From: a virus
Length of the DNA: 64,000 nt
Virus record (IMG/VR): IMGVR_UViG_3300044707_000321
Span: 1 to 64,000 of that record
Reading direction: 5' to 3' (one strand)
Part shown: piece after piece, positions 1 to 8,773 of the stretch
Numbering within the stretch: the first letter of the stretch is position 1
How the letters are laid out: each line of letters begins with the position of its first letter
Translations under genes and position numbers: made by a program
Notes under the pieces: generated by a model
Database searches by the model: none
The model's input: the letters and a program-made list of their open reading frames with translations, nothing else
What the model was told of the DNA's origin: nothing

Positions 1-3000
1 CAAAAACTCCGGATTTGTTTGAGCCTCTTCAGTCATGAAGCCCAACACACGCTCATCCTTCTGGACAATCGCTCGTATGAACTCTTGCCCTATTTCATAA
101 TGTTCTAAATCGGTAAGCTCACCGGAGAATGCGCTATCAGAACTAATCTTGCCCTGTTTGCCGGCGGATTTTTCCGATGCGTAATAAGAATCAACAAATG
201 CTCTCCGGAGTTTCGGGGACATCGTTTTCGAGATATTTTGTGATTCCTCCCTTGAAACAACTTGAACCCCAACCGAATGAGTAACTTCCTCGACAAACTT
301 CCCAAGAAGTACCTGATCGGGGTTTTCGGCTCCTTGAAGCTCCCTTTGCAGTCCGGTAAGGCTAATCGCCAGCTTTCTTGTCTTTCCGTCAGGTGAGAAT
401 CGGATCTGTACGCCACCGGAGATATTGTCCTGTGCGGTGAAGTCCACCGAGTCGAACATGCTCTTGTAGTTTTCAACCAGTCCACCGACGGACTCGGAAA
501 TCTTCTGTAAAGCCTTTCTACGCTCAGGCGGGGCGTCCAGAATGGATCTTACCAAGGATGTTTTCTCCTTGCCTGTAATGGGCATCCTAAACGCATTTTG
601 AGGTATTGTTGTCGATTTGACGACATTTGCACCCTGCTTATTGTCACCCGCACCCACGGGGATCGCTTCCCCTACCCTAATTCCACCATCAAATCCGTAG
701 TCCTTGGGACTTCCGGCAATCGTTAATCTAGCCCTTTCGGGGGATTCCGAGCGAACATCCACCTCCCGATCCTGCATCGTGGCCGTGTCCGTAACCCGCA
801 CCCTGAATAGGTTGCCGGCCTCCTCCTTGGTGTCTTTTGCAACAACCGGTGCGGTCTTTACTTTTTCCTTATCCTGCTTCTGCTCAAGCATTGACCGAGC
901 GTTCACTACGCTCCTACCTTGAGCTAGAGCAGAGATCGTCGAGGCAGTATTTCGATATTGGTCGATTGCCCTTTGCGATACGACGACGGCCCCGTTCTTG
1001 TCTTTACCAAATACCGGAGATCCATCTGGAAGCTCTTCTGCCATTTCGTCAAACGAAAGTTCTCCTCCTGAGGCATACTTAGCCAATGCCCGTACTGGGC
1101 CTAGCTTTGCTTCTGATACAACTTTGCCCTTTTCGTCTGTTACGGTCTGAGCCGGAAACCTAGAAAGCTCTTCCTGAATCTGGTTCTGCATTTCTGCACC
1201 AACCGTAACCGCAGGAATAATCTGCCTCCGTTGAGCGTATAATTGCGCCCCTTCATTGAGTAAATCCCGCTTCCTATCTCCTTTTGCCTTGGGTAGCTCA
1301 AGTTCGATAGAAGCAATCCGTGTGTCGATAGAGTTTAACCGAGTCTCCTGCTTGCTTATCTCTTTGGGGGTATATTCAGAAAGATCAGGATTTGTTACCC
1401 TTTGCCCAATAGGTAGCGCATTGAGCGACTCCTCTTTGGCCTTTCCAAAATCTGCCATCAGCTTGCGAATATCGGTAGATCTCTTGTTTTGCGATTGAGC
1501 CGTTTGAGCCAAGGCAACCATAGCCGGCACAAATGCCTCTACTGCTCCACCAATCTTGAAGCTCTGCCATACATCTTCAGTGAGATCGACATTCGGCATG
1601 TTGTCGAAGTACTTCTTGGTGCGGTTTAACATGTATTGCTGGTATCCTTCAGCACTACCACCAAGAAGTCCGGAAACTGCCGTTGCGCCGAGCGCATCCC
1701 CAAGTGCCTTTGTAGTGATCTTGTTAAATAATGGCTTAACCAACTTGAAAAGTTTTATCTCTAATAGATTTGATACGATTTCTGCCGGTGCGCCTTTTGC
1801 TATGTAATTCAATGCACCTTGATGGGCCGAGAGCCTGTCAAACTCAGAACCGTTCTTAATAGCGGTTTGTTCCGCATCCTGCATGTACTCGTCGTACATC
1901 CCTGCGGAAACTGCGCCTCCCATTAGATAAGGGCCAACGAAAGGTATGAGGGCCGGCCCGATTTGTGCCGGAAGCTCGGATAAACCTTTAGCAAACTGTC
2001 CGACATCCGTTGATAGGAACTGCTCGGAAACCGGTAAAGCCTCCTCGACGTTTTTAGCTTCTTTACGTAGGTACTCCGATGCCATCCGGAGGCTGTTCAC
2101 GAAATAGTTGGTAGTTCCAATATCGTAGGTCTTTCCGCCAATCATTACCTGATTGTAAGGATCCGGAACTGCGCTCTTATCGTATTTACCGGTCTTAGCT
2201 TTTTGTGCTTCCCTTAGAAGCTCACCAAAACTGACTTCTCTTGCCCCGTCTCCCATGCCTATTGAGACGGATCCGGCCTTTACGTCCGGTGACAATGTTT
2301 CTGCACCTACCCCACCAAACGAGGATAGTCTTGCTTGTCTCTGTTCGTAAGTTTCACCAAAGATAAACTGAGTTCTAGGATCGTTCTCACCGGCAACAAT
2401 ATCCGCCATCGCCCCAATCATACGCATGCCCATGGCCGGCGAACTGCGGAGCATTAGGTTGAAAACATCCATGTCCCAAAAGTCTGCGTCGCTCCCGTTA
2501 TACTTCTTTTTGGCTTGCTGATAGTACATCCGGAGGGATTCGGAAACTTCCTTATCCATTCCAAGGTCATTTGCCTCTTTCATTGAAGCCTCGAATGCCT
2601 TGTCGTCCATCGCTCTTACCGCATTGTCGATCTTGGGCATTACGACCGTTTTGAATGTGTCCTGTTTAACTTTCTCTTGTTGCTCAACCTTTGCCTGTAA
2701 GGACTCGTAAGAAGATCGCCTCTCTTGATCTGCCGTTTTTGCTTCATTCTCAAGATTGCGCTGGGCGTCAAACATCGCTCCCATGCGTGTACCAATCGAC
2801 TTAAACCCGCCTTTTTCGTCGAATGTTCCTACTTCCTTATCGAATACCCCTTTTGATTCCTCGTACTTGGAAACATGACCCTGCCTCTGTTGGTTAAGGT
2901 TTTCTGCTTGTTGAGCCAAGGCATTGATTCGACCGGCAACCTCAGGAGTTATCTTCCCACCCGTCATCGCCTTGAGTTCCGTCATCCGATCTTGTAGCCC

Positions 3001-4443
3001 TTTGAGTTGGTTATCGATTGAAGTAACCGCATCGGCACTAGCGTTTAGATTCGAATACAATGCCCGTACTTTTTCGTTCTCCTTCGTGGCAACTTCGTTC
3101 GCTAGAATCTTTGCATCAGTAACCCGTTTTTCGTACTTATCGTCAGCTTCTCTTAGCGTTGCCGTCTCCTGCATCGGCAAGGCAGGACTCTTTTTGGATG
3201 ATTCGGGTTGCTCTCCCCCGTCAATCATCGTGTTTCCGACTAGCTGGGTTCTATCTTCAGTTTTTTTTTGAGACTGCTCTAGGGTTTTTCTGCCTTGTTC
3301 GTTCAGCTTATTGCGAATGTCGATTAAAACTTGATCCTTTTCAGGATTATCAATCCCCTTGCGCTTCAAGTATTCTGCGCCTCTATCACTACTCAAGAAG
3401 TCTAGTCTTGCTCTCTCAGCATTTGACCAAGCAGATAGACTCTGACTTGCCTCGAAATCCTCACGCTGGACTTTAGCTTCTAGCATTGATTCGCTGAAGG
3501 CTTGCGCTTTTTTCGCCCCGTCCTCGATTGCCTTATCAATTTCAGCCTTCTTCGCTAGCTTCTCAGGCGAATCCGGAAGCATGTCGTTTTCCTGCGACGC
3601 CTTGGCAAGTTGGGCCATCTGAAGTTTATGATCGTCAAGATCTGCCTTAACCTTGAGTTCTTGGCGTACAAACGAGTTCCTTGTTTCCTTAAGAAGATTG
3701 TCGTTCTGCTTCTCTCTTGCTTGTTCTGCCACACCTCGGATCGTTTCGTCACCAGAGGTAAGACCTTCATCGACTGTTCCAACGAATTGATCCTCTGATA
3801 GCTTGTTTTTCCGGAAGAGTTGGTTTGGCTTGATCTTGGATTCTGCGATAGGCGCATCTTTATCCGGATCCTCTGTCTCTACTTCGCCAAGTTCGTTCCT
3901 GCGGGTTTTTACGTTTCGACCGTCTAACCCCTTTTGGATCTTCCAAGGGGTAGCATCAAACATCGGCTTGTTCTCTTCATTGACCTGAGCCTGAACATCA
4001 CCAAAAGCATCAGTATAAAACTTTTGTCCCGCCTTCCTGAATTGCCCCTCCTTTTCACTATTCTGTCCCTTCTTAAAATCTGCTTCCTGTTGCTTCTGAG
4101 CCTTGGCATCTGCTACTTGCTTTGCCCTCTCCTCCCTAGCCTTCAACTGGGCTTGGGCGGAGTCGATCCTAGTATTGAATTGATCCGCTTTGTTTGCGTA
4201 ATCAATCTCGCTCTTGAAGTTTTTCCTAGCGTAAGGATCCTTGATATACCTGAAATCTATTCCGGAAGGGTTCGGATTTACCGGACTAGCATAAGCCATG
4301 GCAGAACCAGTTGGTTCTACCGGATCCGCCTCTTTTGGGTCGAAATCAACATCCTCAAGTTTAACTGGATCGATCCCGACGCCTTTTGAGTCAGGTAGGC
4401 GACTAGCTCCCTTTGAGTCGTCAAAGATGTTTTCTAGGCTCAC
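1..4443 (-). CDS. N-terminal part of a giant virion/polyvalent protein (partial, runs off the left edge)
   Basis: An uninterrupted minus-strand frame of 1,481 codons begins at GTG 4443, six bases after the stop of the preceding gene, and is still open at base 1. The first ~600 residues are charged and coiled-coil-like (K/E/Q-rich). A more hydrophobic Gly/Ala-rich stretch around residues 655-790 (containing IPFVGPYLMGGAVSAGM and ATAVSGLLGGSAEGY) could be membrane-active. Near the left edge FVEEVTHSV looks like a degenerate zincin helix whose first His is replaced by Glu. Size, charge and position after the terminase and virion genes resemble internal virion/ejection proteins and phage polyvalent proteins. 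The GTG lacks a good Shine-Dalgarno sequence, so an internal start is possible. If the genome is circular, this frame may continue into the giant frame at the right edge. Function is inferred from architecture, not from a recognised catalytic domain. Confidence 0.75.
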   Translation of the reverse strand, partial: MSLENIFDDSKGASRLPDSKGVGIDPVKLEDVDFDPKEADPVEPTGSAMAYASPVNPNPSGIDFRYIKDPYARKNFKSEIDYANKADQFNTRIDSAQAQLKAREERAKQVADAKAQKQQEADFKKGQNSEKEGQFRKAGQKFYTDAFGDVQAQVNEENKPMFDATPWKIQKGLDGRNVKTRRNELGEVETEDPDKDAPIAESKIKPNQLFRKNKLSEDQFVGTVDEGLTSGDETIRGVAEQAREKQNDNLLKETRNSFVRQELKVKADLDDHKLQMAQLAKASQENDMLPDSPEKLAKKAEIDKAIEDGAKKAQAFSESMLEAKVQREDFEASQSLSAWSNAERARLDFLSSDRGAEYLKRKGIDNPEKDQVLIDIRNKLNEQGRKTLEQSQKKTEDRTQLVGNTMIDGGEQPESSKKSPALPMQETATLREADDKYEKRVTDAKILANEVATKENEKVRALYSNLNASADAVTSIDNQLKGLQDRMTELKAMTGGKITPEVAGRINALAQQAENLNQQRQGHVSKYEESKGVFDKEVGTFDEKGGFKSIGTRMGAMFDAQRNLENEAKTADQERRSSYESLQAKVEQQEKVKQDTFKTVVMPKIDNAVRAMDDKAFEASMKEANDLGMDKEVSESLRMYYQQAKKKYNGSDADFWDMDVFNLMLRSSPAMGMRMIGAMADIVAGENDPRTQFIFGETYEQRQARLSSFGGVGAETLSPDVKAGSVSIGMGDGAREVSFGELLREAQKAKTGKYDKSAVPDPYNQVMIGGKTYDIGTTNYFVNSLRMASEYLRKEAKNVEEALPVSEQFLSTDVGQFAKGLSELPAQIGPALIPFVGPYLMGGAVSAGMYDEYMQDAEQTAIKNGSEFDRLSAHQGALNYIAKGAPAEIVSNLLEIKLFKLVKPLFNKITTKALGDALGATAVSGLLGGSAEGYQQYMLNRTKKYFDNMPNVDLTEDVWQSFKIGGAVEAFVPAMVALAQTAQSQNKRSTDIRKLMADFGKAKEESLNALPIGQRVTNPDLSEYTPKEISKQETRLNSIDTRIASIELELPKAKGDRKRDLLNEGAQLYAQRRQIIPAVTVGAEMQNQIQEELSRFPAQTVTDEKGKVVSEAKLGPVRALAKYASGGELSFDEMAEELPDGSPVFGKDKNGAVVVSQRAIDQYRNTASTISALAQGRSVVNARSMLEQKQDKEKVKTAPVVAKDTKEEAGNLFRVRVTDTATMQDREVDVRSESPERARLTIAGSPKDYGFDGGIRVGEAIPVGAGDNKQGANVVKSTTIPQNAFRMPITGKEKTSLVRSILDAPPERRKALQKISESVGGLVENYKSMFDSVDFTAQDNISGGVQIRFSPDGKTRKLAISLTGLQRELQGAENPDQVLLGKFVEEVTHSVGVQVVSREESQNISKTMSPKLRRAFVDSYYASEKSAGKQGKISSDSAFSGELTDLEHYEIGQEFIRAIVQKDERVLGFMTEEAQTNPEFL

Positions 4444-4446
4444 GGA

Positions 4447-4674
4447 TTAAAGACTTACACGTTTCTGTGCTGATTCTCTATTTGCCTGTTTATTTGCTTC
4501 CATCTTTGCCTGTTTCTCCGATTTTCTGCCCTCGCTCTTCATCTTGTCATCCCAATCCCCGCCTTGGTTATTGGCTTCTGAGACAGATAGTCTCTTTTTC
4601 CACTTCTTTGGTTTCCATTCATCTGGAAAGTCTGTTTGCATCGGCACTGCAAACATTTGAGAGTCGTTTTCCAT
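4447..4674 (-). CDS. Small highly charged protein
   Basis: A 75-residue Lys/Glu/Gln/Asn-rich protein with no hydrophobic segment. It sits between the 590-residue charged virion protein and the giant frame, 5 bases downstream of the former. The C-terminal half (KSEKQAKMEANKQANRES) should be helical and disordered. Its place among probable virion genes suggests a small virion or assembly component, but no family is recognised. Confidence 0.6.
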   Translation of the reverse strand: MENDSQMFAVPMQTDFPDEWKPKKWKKRLSVSEANNQGGDWDDKMKSEGRKSEKQAKMEANKQANRESAQKRVSL

Positions 4675-4679
4675 ATTAT

Positions 4680-6452
4680 TTAAGCAACCATCGGCCCTTC
4701 GTTTGGATTTTTCTTCTTCTTTCTAGCTAAATCGTTTGCGTCGGCAGTTTCACCGGATGCCGGAGGCCCATTGTAGCCGACGTCTCCTTCATATTTAGGA
4801 GTGCTTGGTTTCGAGTCTTTTGCAGGAGCGTTGTCTTTATAGGGAACTTCTAGGGGCTTATCGCTAACACGGGCAAATGCGCTTTTGTCCACGGAACCAT
4901 CTTGCTTAAAGAAGTCGTAAGGTTTTGCTACTTCTGGTTTTGCGCTCGCCATCTCCATCTTTTGCTTATCGAAGTCCTTCGACATGTCTTGCACCTTCTT
5001 GTCGCCACTTCGTTGCGCTAATACAGATTGGTACTGCTTATCGGAGTCTAGCTTCGACGCATCATAGTTATTGCGAGCTAGCGCAGAAATCCGATCCTTG
5101 TCGTCCAGAGCATTGTAATCCGCTTTCTTGGTAGGGGATCTGCCATTTGTTGTGTTGTAATCATCGATATTGCCGGCCATGTAAATCTGCTGAATGTCCT
5201 TAGTTGATTGATTCCTAGCACTTTTTTCGTCCATGCCACCAGCAACTAGCTCTTTGTATCTATTGGATTTTAATCCATCAATCTTGTCGTCGGTTGATTG
5301 TGACGTTGTTGCCATGGATCCTGCTGAACCATCTGCATTCTTAATCGTTGTCCTTGCCATGCCCCCCGACTGCTCTCTTCCGGTAACGATCTGAGGGGCT
5401 TCACCCATTCTTTTGTCGATGTCTGCAAAGGCAGTGCGATCAGCTACATACCCTTTTTCTGTACGTTCACGTTCCCTGTCAAAACCAAGTGTTCTTCCGC
5501 TTGCTAACTGTCTTGCGTCCTCGTCACGTCTTGCACTCGCCTGAATGCCCTTGTCATATTCCATTTTAATTTTTTCACGTTCATCTTGGTACTCGTTTCT
5601 TGCCCGTGCATCACCCATTTTCCTTTCGGCACTATTGTCAGTGTTGTATCTGCTATTTAGTGCCAAACCATCCTGAGCAGTCTGAATATCTCTTAATCTT
5701 GAACCCATCGGGCTTTTGTTGAATTGGGTATCGTAATCACTTACCGCAGAGGGACGTGTTTTCTTAAATGCGTTGTATGACTCGGAGTCAGTATAACCGT
5801 ACCCTTCTTTATCTTTGTCCTCCTTGGCCTTAAGCTCAGGCGAAGATCCTGCCGGCTGGGAGGATTGGGTTGGCTTAGTCGATCCTGCCGGTTGAGATCC
5901 GCCAACCTTGCCCTCTGCGTTTGCTACCCCTGCCACCTGAACTTCCCCGTTATTGGACGAAGGCTCAGGTACGGGTTTCGCATTGTTTCCAGTTGTCGGA
6001 TTTTTCTTTGCGTATGTATCAATAATATCCTGATTATACCTTGGATCCACAACACGCTTCCCGTCCTTATTCGTAATCATTACACCACCACTTGTCCCAA
6101 CATTCTGATCGTATTGCTTCCACTGTTGTTGCGGGGATGGAGTCTTGCTTTGACGTCCCGACAAGTCGTAGCTCTGACTTAATTCTGCTTTGAATGCTTC
6201 TTTTTCTGCATCCGTAGCGGTTGCACCTTTTTCAGCCTCGAATCTATAACGTGCTTTATCCCTATCAGGGAGATCTTTGTACCAACTCAAGGATTTAGAG
6301 GCTATGTCGCTTTCTTCTGCTTCGCTCAGTCTCCTACGACGCTCACTTGTGCTGTTTCTACGCTTCGCTATCTCATTTGCCCTATTTTTTTCGTAATATG
6401 CCCCATAACCGGTATCCGCAATAGGCGCAGAGAAGTTGCTGTTTTCAGCCAT
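4680..6452 (-). CDS. Hydrophilic, repetitive-charge putative internal virion protein (590 aa)
   Basis: A long protein rich in Asp, Lys, Ser, Asn and Gln, almost without hydrophobic core segments, predicted largely disordered or coiled-coil. Short echoes such as YNTDNSAERK, DDYNTTNGRSPTK and YNALDDKDRISALARNNYDAS give it a quasi-repetitive look. The C-terminus is strongly basic then acidic (RKKKKNPNEGP). It lies in a probable structural run: beta-rich protein, 117-aa protein, this gene, 75-aa protein, giant frame. The start ATG is preceded not by a Shine-Dalgarno sequence but by an inverted repeat (6456-6476). Internal virion protein or scaffold-like filler is the most reasonable guess; no family is recognised. 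Confidence 0.7.
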   Translation of the reverse strand: MAENSNFSAPIADTGYGAYYEKNRANEIAKRRNSTSERRRRLSEAEESDIASKSLSWYKDLPDRDKARYRFEAEKGATATDAEKEAFKAELSQSYDLSGRQSKTPSPQQQWKQYDQNVGTSGGVMITNKDGKRVVDPRYNQDIIDTYAKKNPTTGNNAKPVPEPSSNNGEVQVAGVANAEGKVGGSQPAGSTKPTQSSQPAGSSPELKAKEDKDKEGYGYTDSESYNAFKKTRPSAVSDYDTQFNKSPMGSRLRDIQTAQDGLALNSRYNTDNSAERKMGDARARNEYQDEREKIKMEYDKGIQASARRDEDARQLASGRTLGFDRERERTEKGYVADRTAFADIDKRMGEAPQIVTGREQSGGMARTTIKNADGSAGSMATTSQSTDDKIDGLKSNRYKELVAGGMDEKSARNQSTKDIQQIYMAGNIDDYNTTNGRSPTKKADYNALDDKDRISALARNNYDASKLDSDKQYQSVLAQRSGDKKVQDMSKDFDKQKMEMASAKPEVAKPYDFFKQDGSVDKSAFARVSDKPLEVPYKDNAPAKDSKPSTPKYEGDVGYNGPPASGETADANDLARKKKKNPNEGPMVA

Positions 6453-6455
6453 ACA

Positions 6456-6476
6456 ATGTTGTTAGATTGGCAACAA
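6456..6476. promoter_or_regulatory. Dyad motif copy A (TTGTTG-N9-CAACAA family)
   Basis: ATGTTG, nine bases, CAACAA: one mismatch to the family consensus, and locally extended to the 7-bp arms TGTTGTT/AACAACA. It lies 3 bases upstream of the start codon of the 590-residue gene, where a ribosome binding site would be expected. A bound repressor or an RNA hairpin here could control that gene. It belongs to a set of near-identical dyads listed separately. Confidence 0.6.
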
Positions 6477-6489
6477 CACATGTCAAGCA

Positions 6490-6843
6490 TCACTCTGCCG
6501 TTACATCGTAGGGCGACGAGTTGCTTCGATAGAATGTTACTACGAATGTCTTAAGCAATCCTCCTATTGAGCCTCGACTGCTACCACTCCTAGATGATGA
6601 AGCAATCGTCATTTTTGTGGGTTTATTGATCCCAAGCTCTTCAATCCTTTGATTCATGAACATCATTATAGCGTAAGCCAGCTTTCTTACATCGCCCGTG
6701 CTTTGATTTGCCTCTGCATTTGTAAGCTCGTTTAGCTTGATTGCATGCGTAGAATTGTTTGTACTGAGCGTGATCTTCTTGTTCGATGATGAATACGAAT
6801 ATCCTGCTCCAAAAAATGTCGTCGGTGATTTATCGTATGGCAT
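6490..6843 (-). CDS. Small virion-associated protein, paralogous to the C-terminus of the neighbouring 631-aa protein
   Basis: 117 residues, starting 2 bases after the stop of the 631-residue structural gene. Its middle (LTNAEANQSTGDVRKLAYAI) aligns with the last ~70 residues of that neighbour (LSEANANPTTGDFRVICHAL). The tail continues the similarity with a beta strand pair (GLLKTFVVTFY against GVIERYTFIFDI). This indicates duplication of a C-terminal module within the operon. No enzymatic motif is visible; a structural role such as fibre or tail accessory protein is likely. Confidence 0.65.
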   Translation of the reverse strand: MPYDKSPTTFFGAGYSYSSSNKKITLSTNNSTHAIKLNELTNAEANQSTGDVRKLAYAIMMFMNQRIEELGINKPTKMTIASSSRSGSSRGSIGGLLKTFVVTFYRSNSSPYDVTAE

Positions 6844-6844
6844 A

Positions 6845-8740
6845 TTAAGGCTCCGGATCCATTACCAGTTCTCCGGATTCAGGAGATATGTCAAAGATAA
6901 ATGTGTACCTTTCTATGACCCCTGTAAAACTGGGTTGTAGGGATGTTTCGAATGTTGTTCTAACAGAATTGGTGTCTATTCCTTCAATCAACTCGCAAAG
7001 TGCATGGCATATCACACGAAAGTCTCCGGTTGTCGGATTTGCATTTGCTTCAGATAGATCGGGTAAGGAGATAGCTGGGTTTTCAGATAGTGCCGTAGTT
7101 CCGGTAGCATTTGTACCCCCTGAAGAAACGCTCCCAGTAAAGGATACCGATGGGCTTGTCAGATAGTCCAACCCAGTATTTGTTATAGCTACATTATCAG
7201 CTTTGTAGATAATAGTCTTTACCACGTTTGAGTTGCTTATCCCTCCACCACTAACTGTTATTGTTGGTGCTGACGCATAAATACCTCCATTACCCTGAAT
7301 GGAAGAGTCTTTCAGGAGAAGTTTCTGATCAAAGTTTCCCGACTGCACATTATTTGTAAGATCTGCCTCTGTTTTAAGGTTTGTGCTTTGCACTTGCAAT
7401 AGTTCAGTATATCCGTTTCCTGCACTAGTTACACTAATTCTGCTTGAGGCTGTCCCGACCGGCATCTTGAGTGCTTTGATTGCAAAAGATGAAGTACTTA
7501 TTTGAGCCGTTGTTGAGCTAACAACAGAATAACTGAAGCTACTGTTAGTAGCGAGAGTCTCACACGACGGATCTGTATGTATATTGTTTATAGCGAATTC
7601 AATACCTTGGGTGTCATATCTTCCTCTGTTATTCCAAGTTATTTCAGGAGATGCAGTTGATTTAACAGTTCTGATTCGAAGCTCATATAGCGCAGGAGCA
7701 GTCGGAGTAGCTACTGATATTGCCTCATAGATAGAATTATCACTGGCAGTTTGCCATGTCATTGTGCTTCCCAGCCATGTAAATGTTGATTGACCATTAG
7801 CGACAGTGGCAACAGTTGGTTGATTGTTCCCAGAATGTTGCCTACGAATAGTTACATTCTCATCAGGAATAAATAATAATCCATTGTAAAGGTCTGTGAA
7901 TGTTGCGGGAACACACGAAGTCAAAGGGATAGTGAACGTTGCTCCTCCATTGTAATACGGAGTTTGGTTTGTTATTGAGAGCGACGGGGCCGATGTTCCA
8001 TCTGTTTTGAAGTAATAGCTTGTATTGGTAGGCTTAGTAAATGAAGTAAGTTCAAACGATGGCTCAATCGACTTAAGTTTTAAGGAATAACCTTGTAGCG
8101 TGCTTTTGGCTTGTCCGGTAGCCCAGCTATTAAGGATTACAATATCGTCAGATAATTGTCCCTCGTTGTCTGCGTTTATTGTAGCAGTTCCAAGAACTAC
8201 GCTTGTATTTGCTGAATCTACGATTTGAACGGATGATTCGTCTGATCGCTTGTAATTGCCCGATCCTGTTGCCGGAGTGACGAGGCTTGCAACATGCAGA
8301 CCTGACGAGCTATCCAGTGAAGATATTACTGCATCGGAATATGTTCCGTTCGGGCCTGAAACTGAGACTGTTGGAGTTGTGCTTATGTCGTAGAACATAT
8401 CTACGTTTGGAGATACACTTGCTAATCCAAAAAGAGGGTTTGCTCCGCTTGCTCCACTTACTTGTATTGACACTGACTCTGGTGAAGCTGTTTCTACTAA
8501 GCCAGACGCTCCGGTGGATGAAAAAGTTATGCCCTTTAGGGCCATATTTACAGTTGCAGAAGCCCCGCTACCAGATCCTCCGGAGAATGCAACTGAAGCG
8601 GTTGGCGTCGTGTAGGATCCGCCATCAGTCACCGTTACGCTCGCAACCTTCTTGCCCGTGTTTCCCGCAATCGTGAAAGATATAGTATTCCCCGTTGCAC
8701 TATAACCTTGAATATACTGGGCTGGGGGAAACTCGGCCAT
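6845..8740 (-). CDS. Beta-rich phage structural protein with G-x-Y-x-x-P repeats
   Basis: 631 residues, rich in Ser, Thr, Gly and Val. It contains several copies of a motif common in phage tail and fibre proteins: a Gly-Tyr turn, Ala/Pro-Thr-Val, Gly/Ser-rich loop and Ala-Thr strand. Examples are VTDGGSYTTPTASVAFSGGS near residue 36 and TNTGLDYLTSPSVSFTGS near residue 520. The C-terminal module, from about residue 560 (LSEANANPTTGDF), recurs in the next gene. It sits just downstream of the terminase in transcription order. Fibre, spike or decoration protein is inferred from composition; cysteine is scarce and no enzymatic motif is seen. Confidence 0.75.
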   Translation of the reverse strand: MAEFPPAQYIQGYSATGNTISFTIAGNTGKKVASVTVTDGGSYTTPTASVAFSGGSGSGASATVNMALKGITFSSTGASGLVETASPESVSIQVSGASGANPLFGLASVSPNVDMFYDISTTPTVSVSGPNGTYSDAVISSLDSSSGLHVASLVTPATGSGNYKRSDESSVQIVDSANTSVVLGTATINADNEGQLSDDIVILNSWATGQAKSTLQGYSLKLKSIEPSFELTSFTKPTNTSYYFKTDGTSAPSLSITNQTPYYNGGATFTIPLTSCVPATFTDLYNGLLFIPDENVTIRRQHSGNNQPTVATVANGQSTFTWLGSTMTWQTASDNSIYEAISVATPTAPALYELRIRTVKSTASPEITWNNRGRYDTQGIEFAINNIHTDPSCETLATNSSFSYSVVSSTTAQISTSSFAIKALKMPVGTASSRISVTSAGNGYTELLQVQSTNLKTEADLTNNVQSGNFDQKLLLKDSSIQGNGGIYASAPTITVSGGGISNSNVVKTIIYKADNVAITNTGLDYLTSPSVSFTGSVSSGGTNATGTTALSENPAISLPDLSEANANPTTGDFRVICHALCELIEGIDTNSVRTTFETSLQPSFTGVIERYTFIFDISPESGELVMDPEP

Positions 8741-8773
8741 TTTGTCTATGAATTAGGTTCGTGTGTTAGTGCG

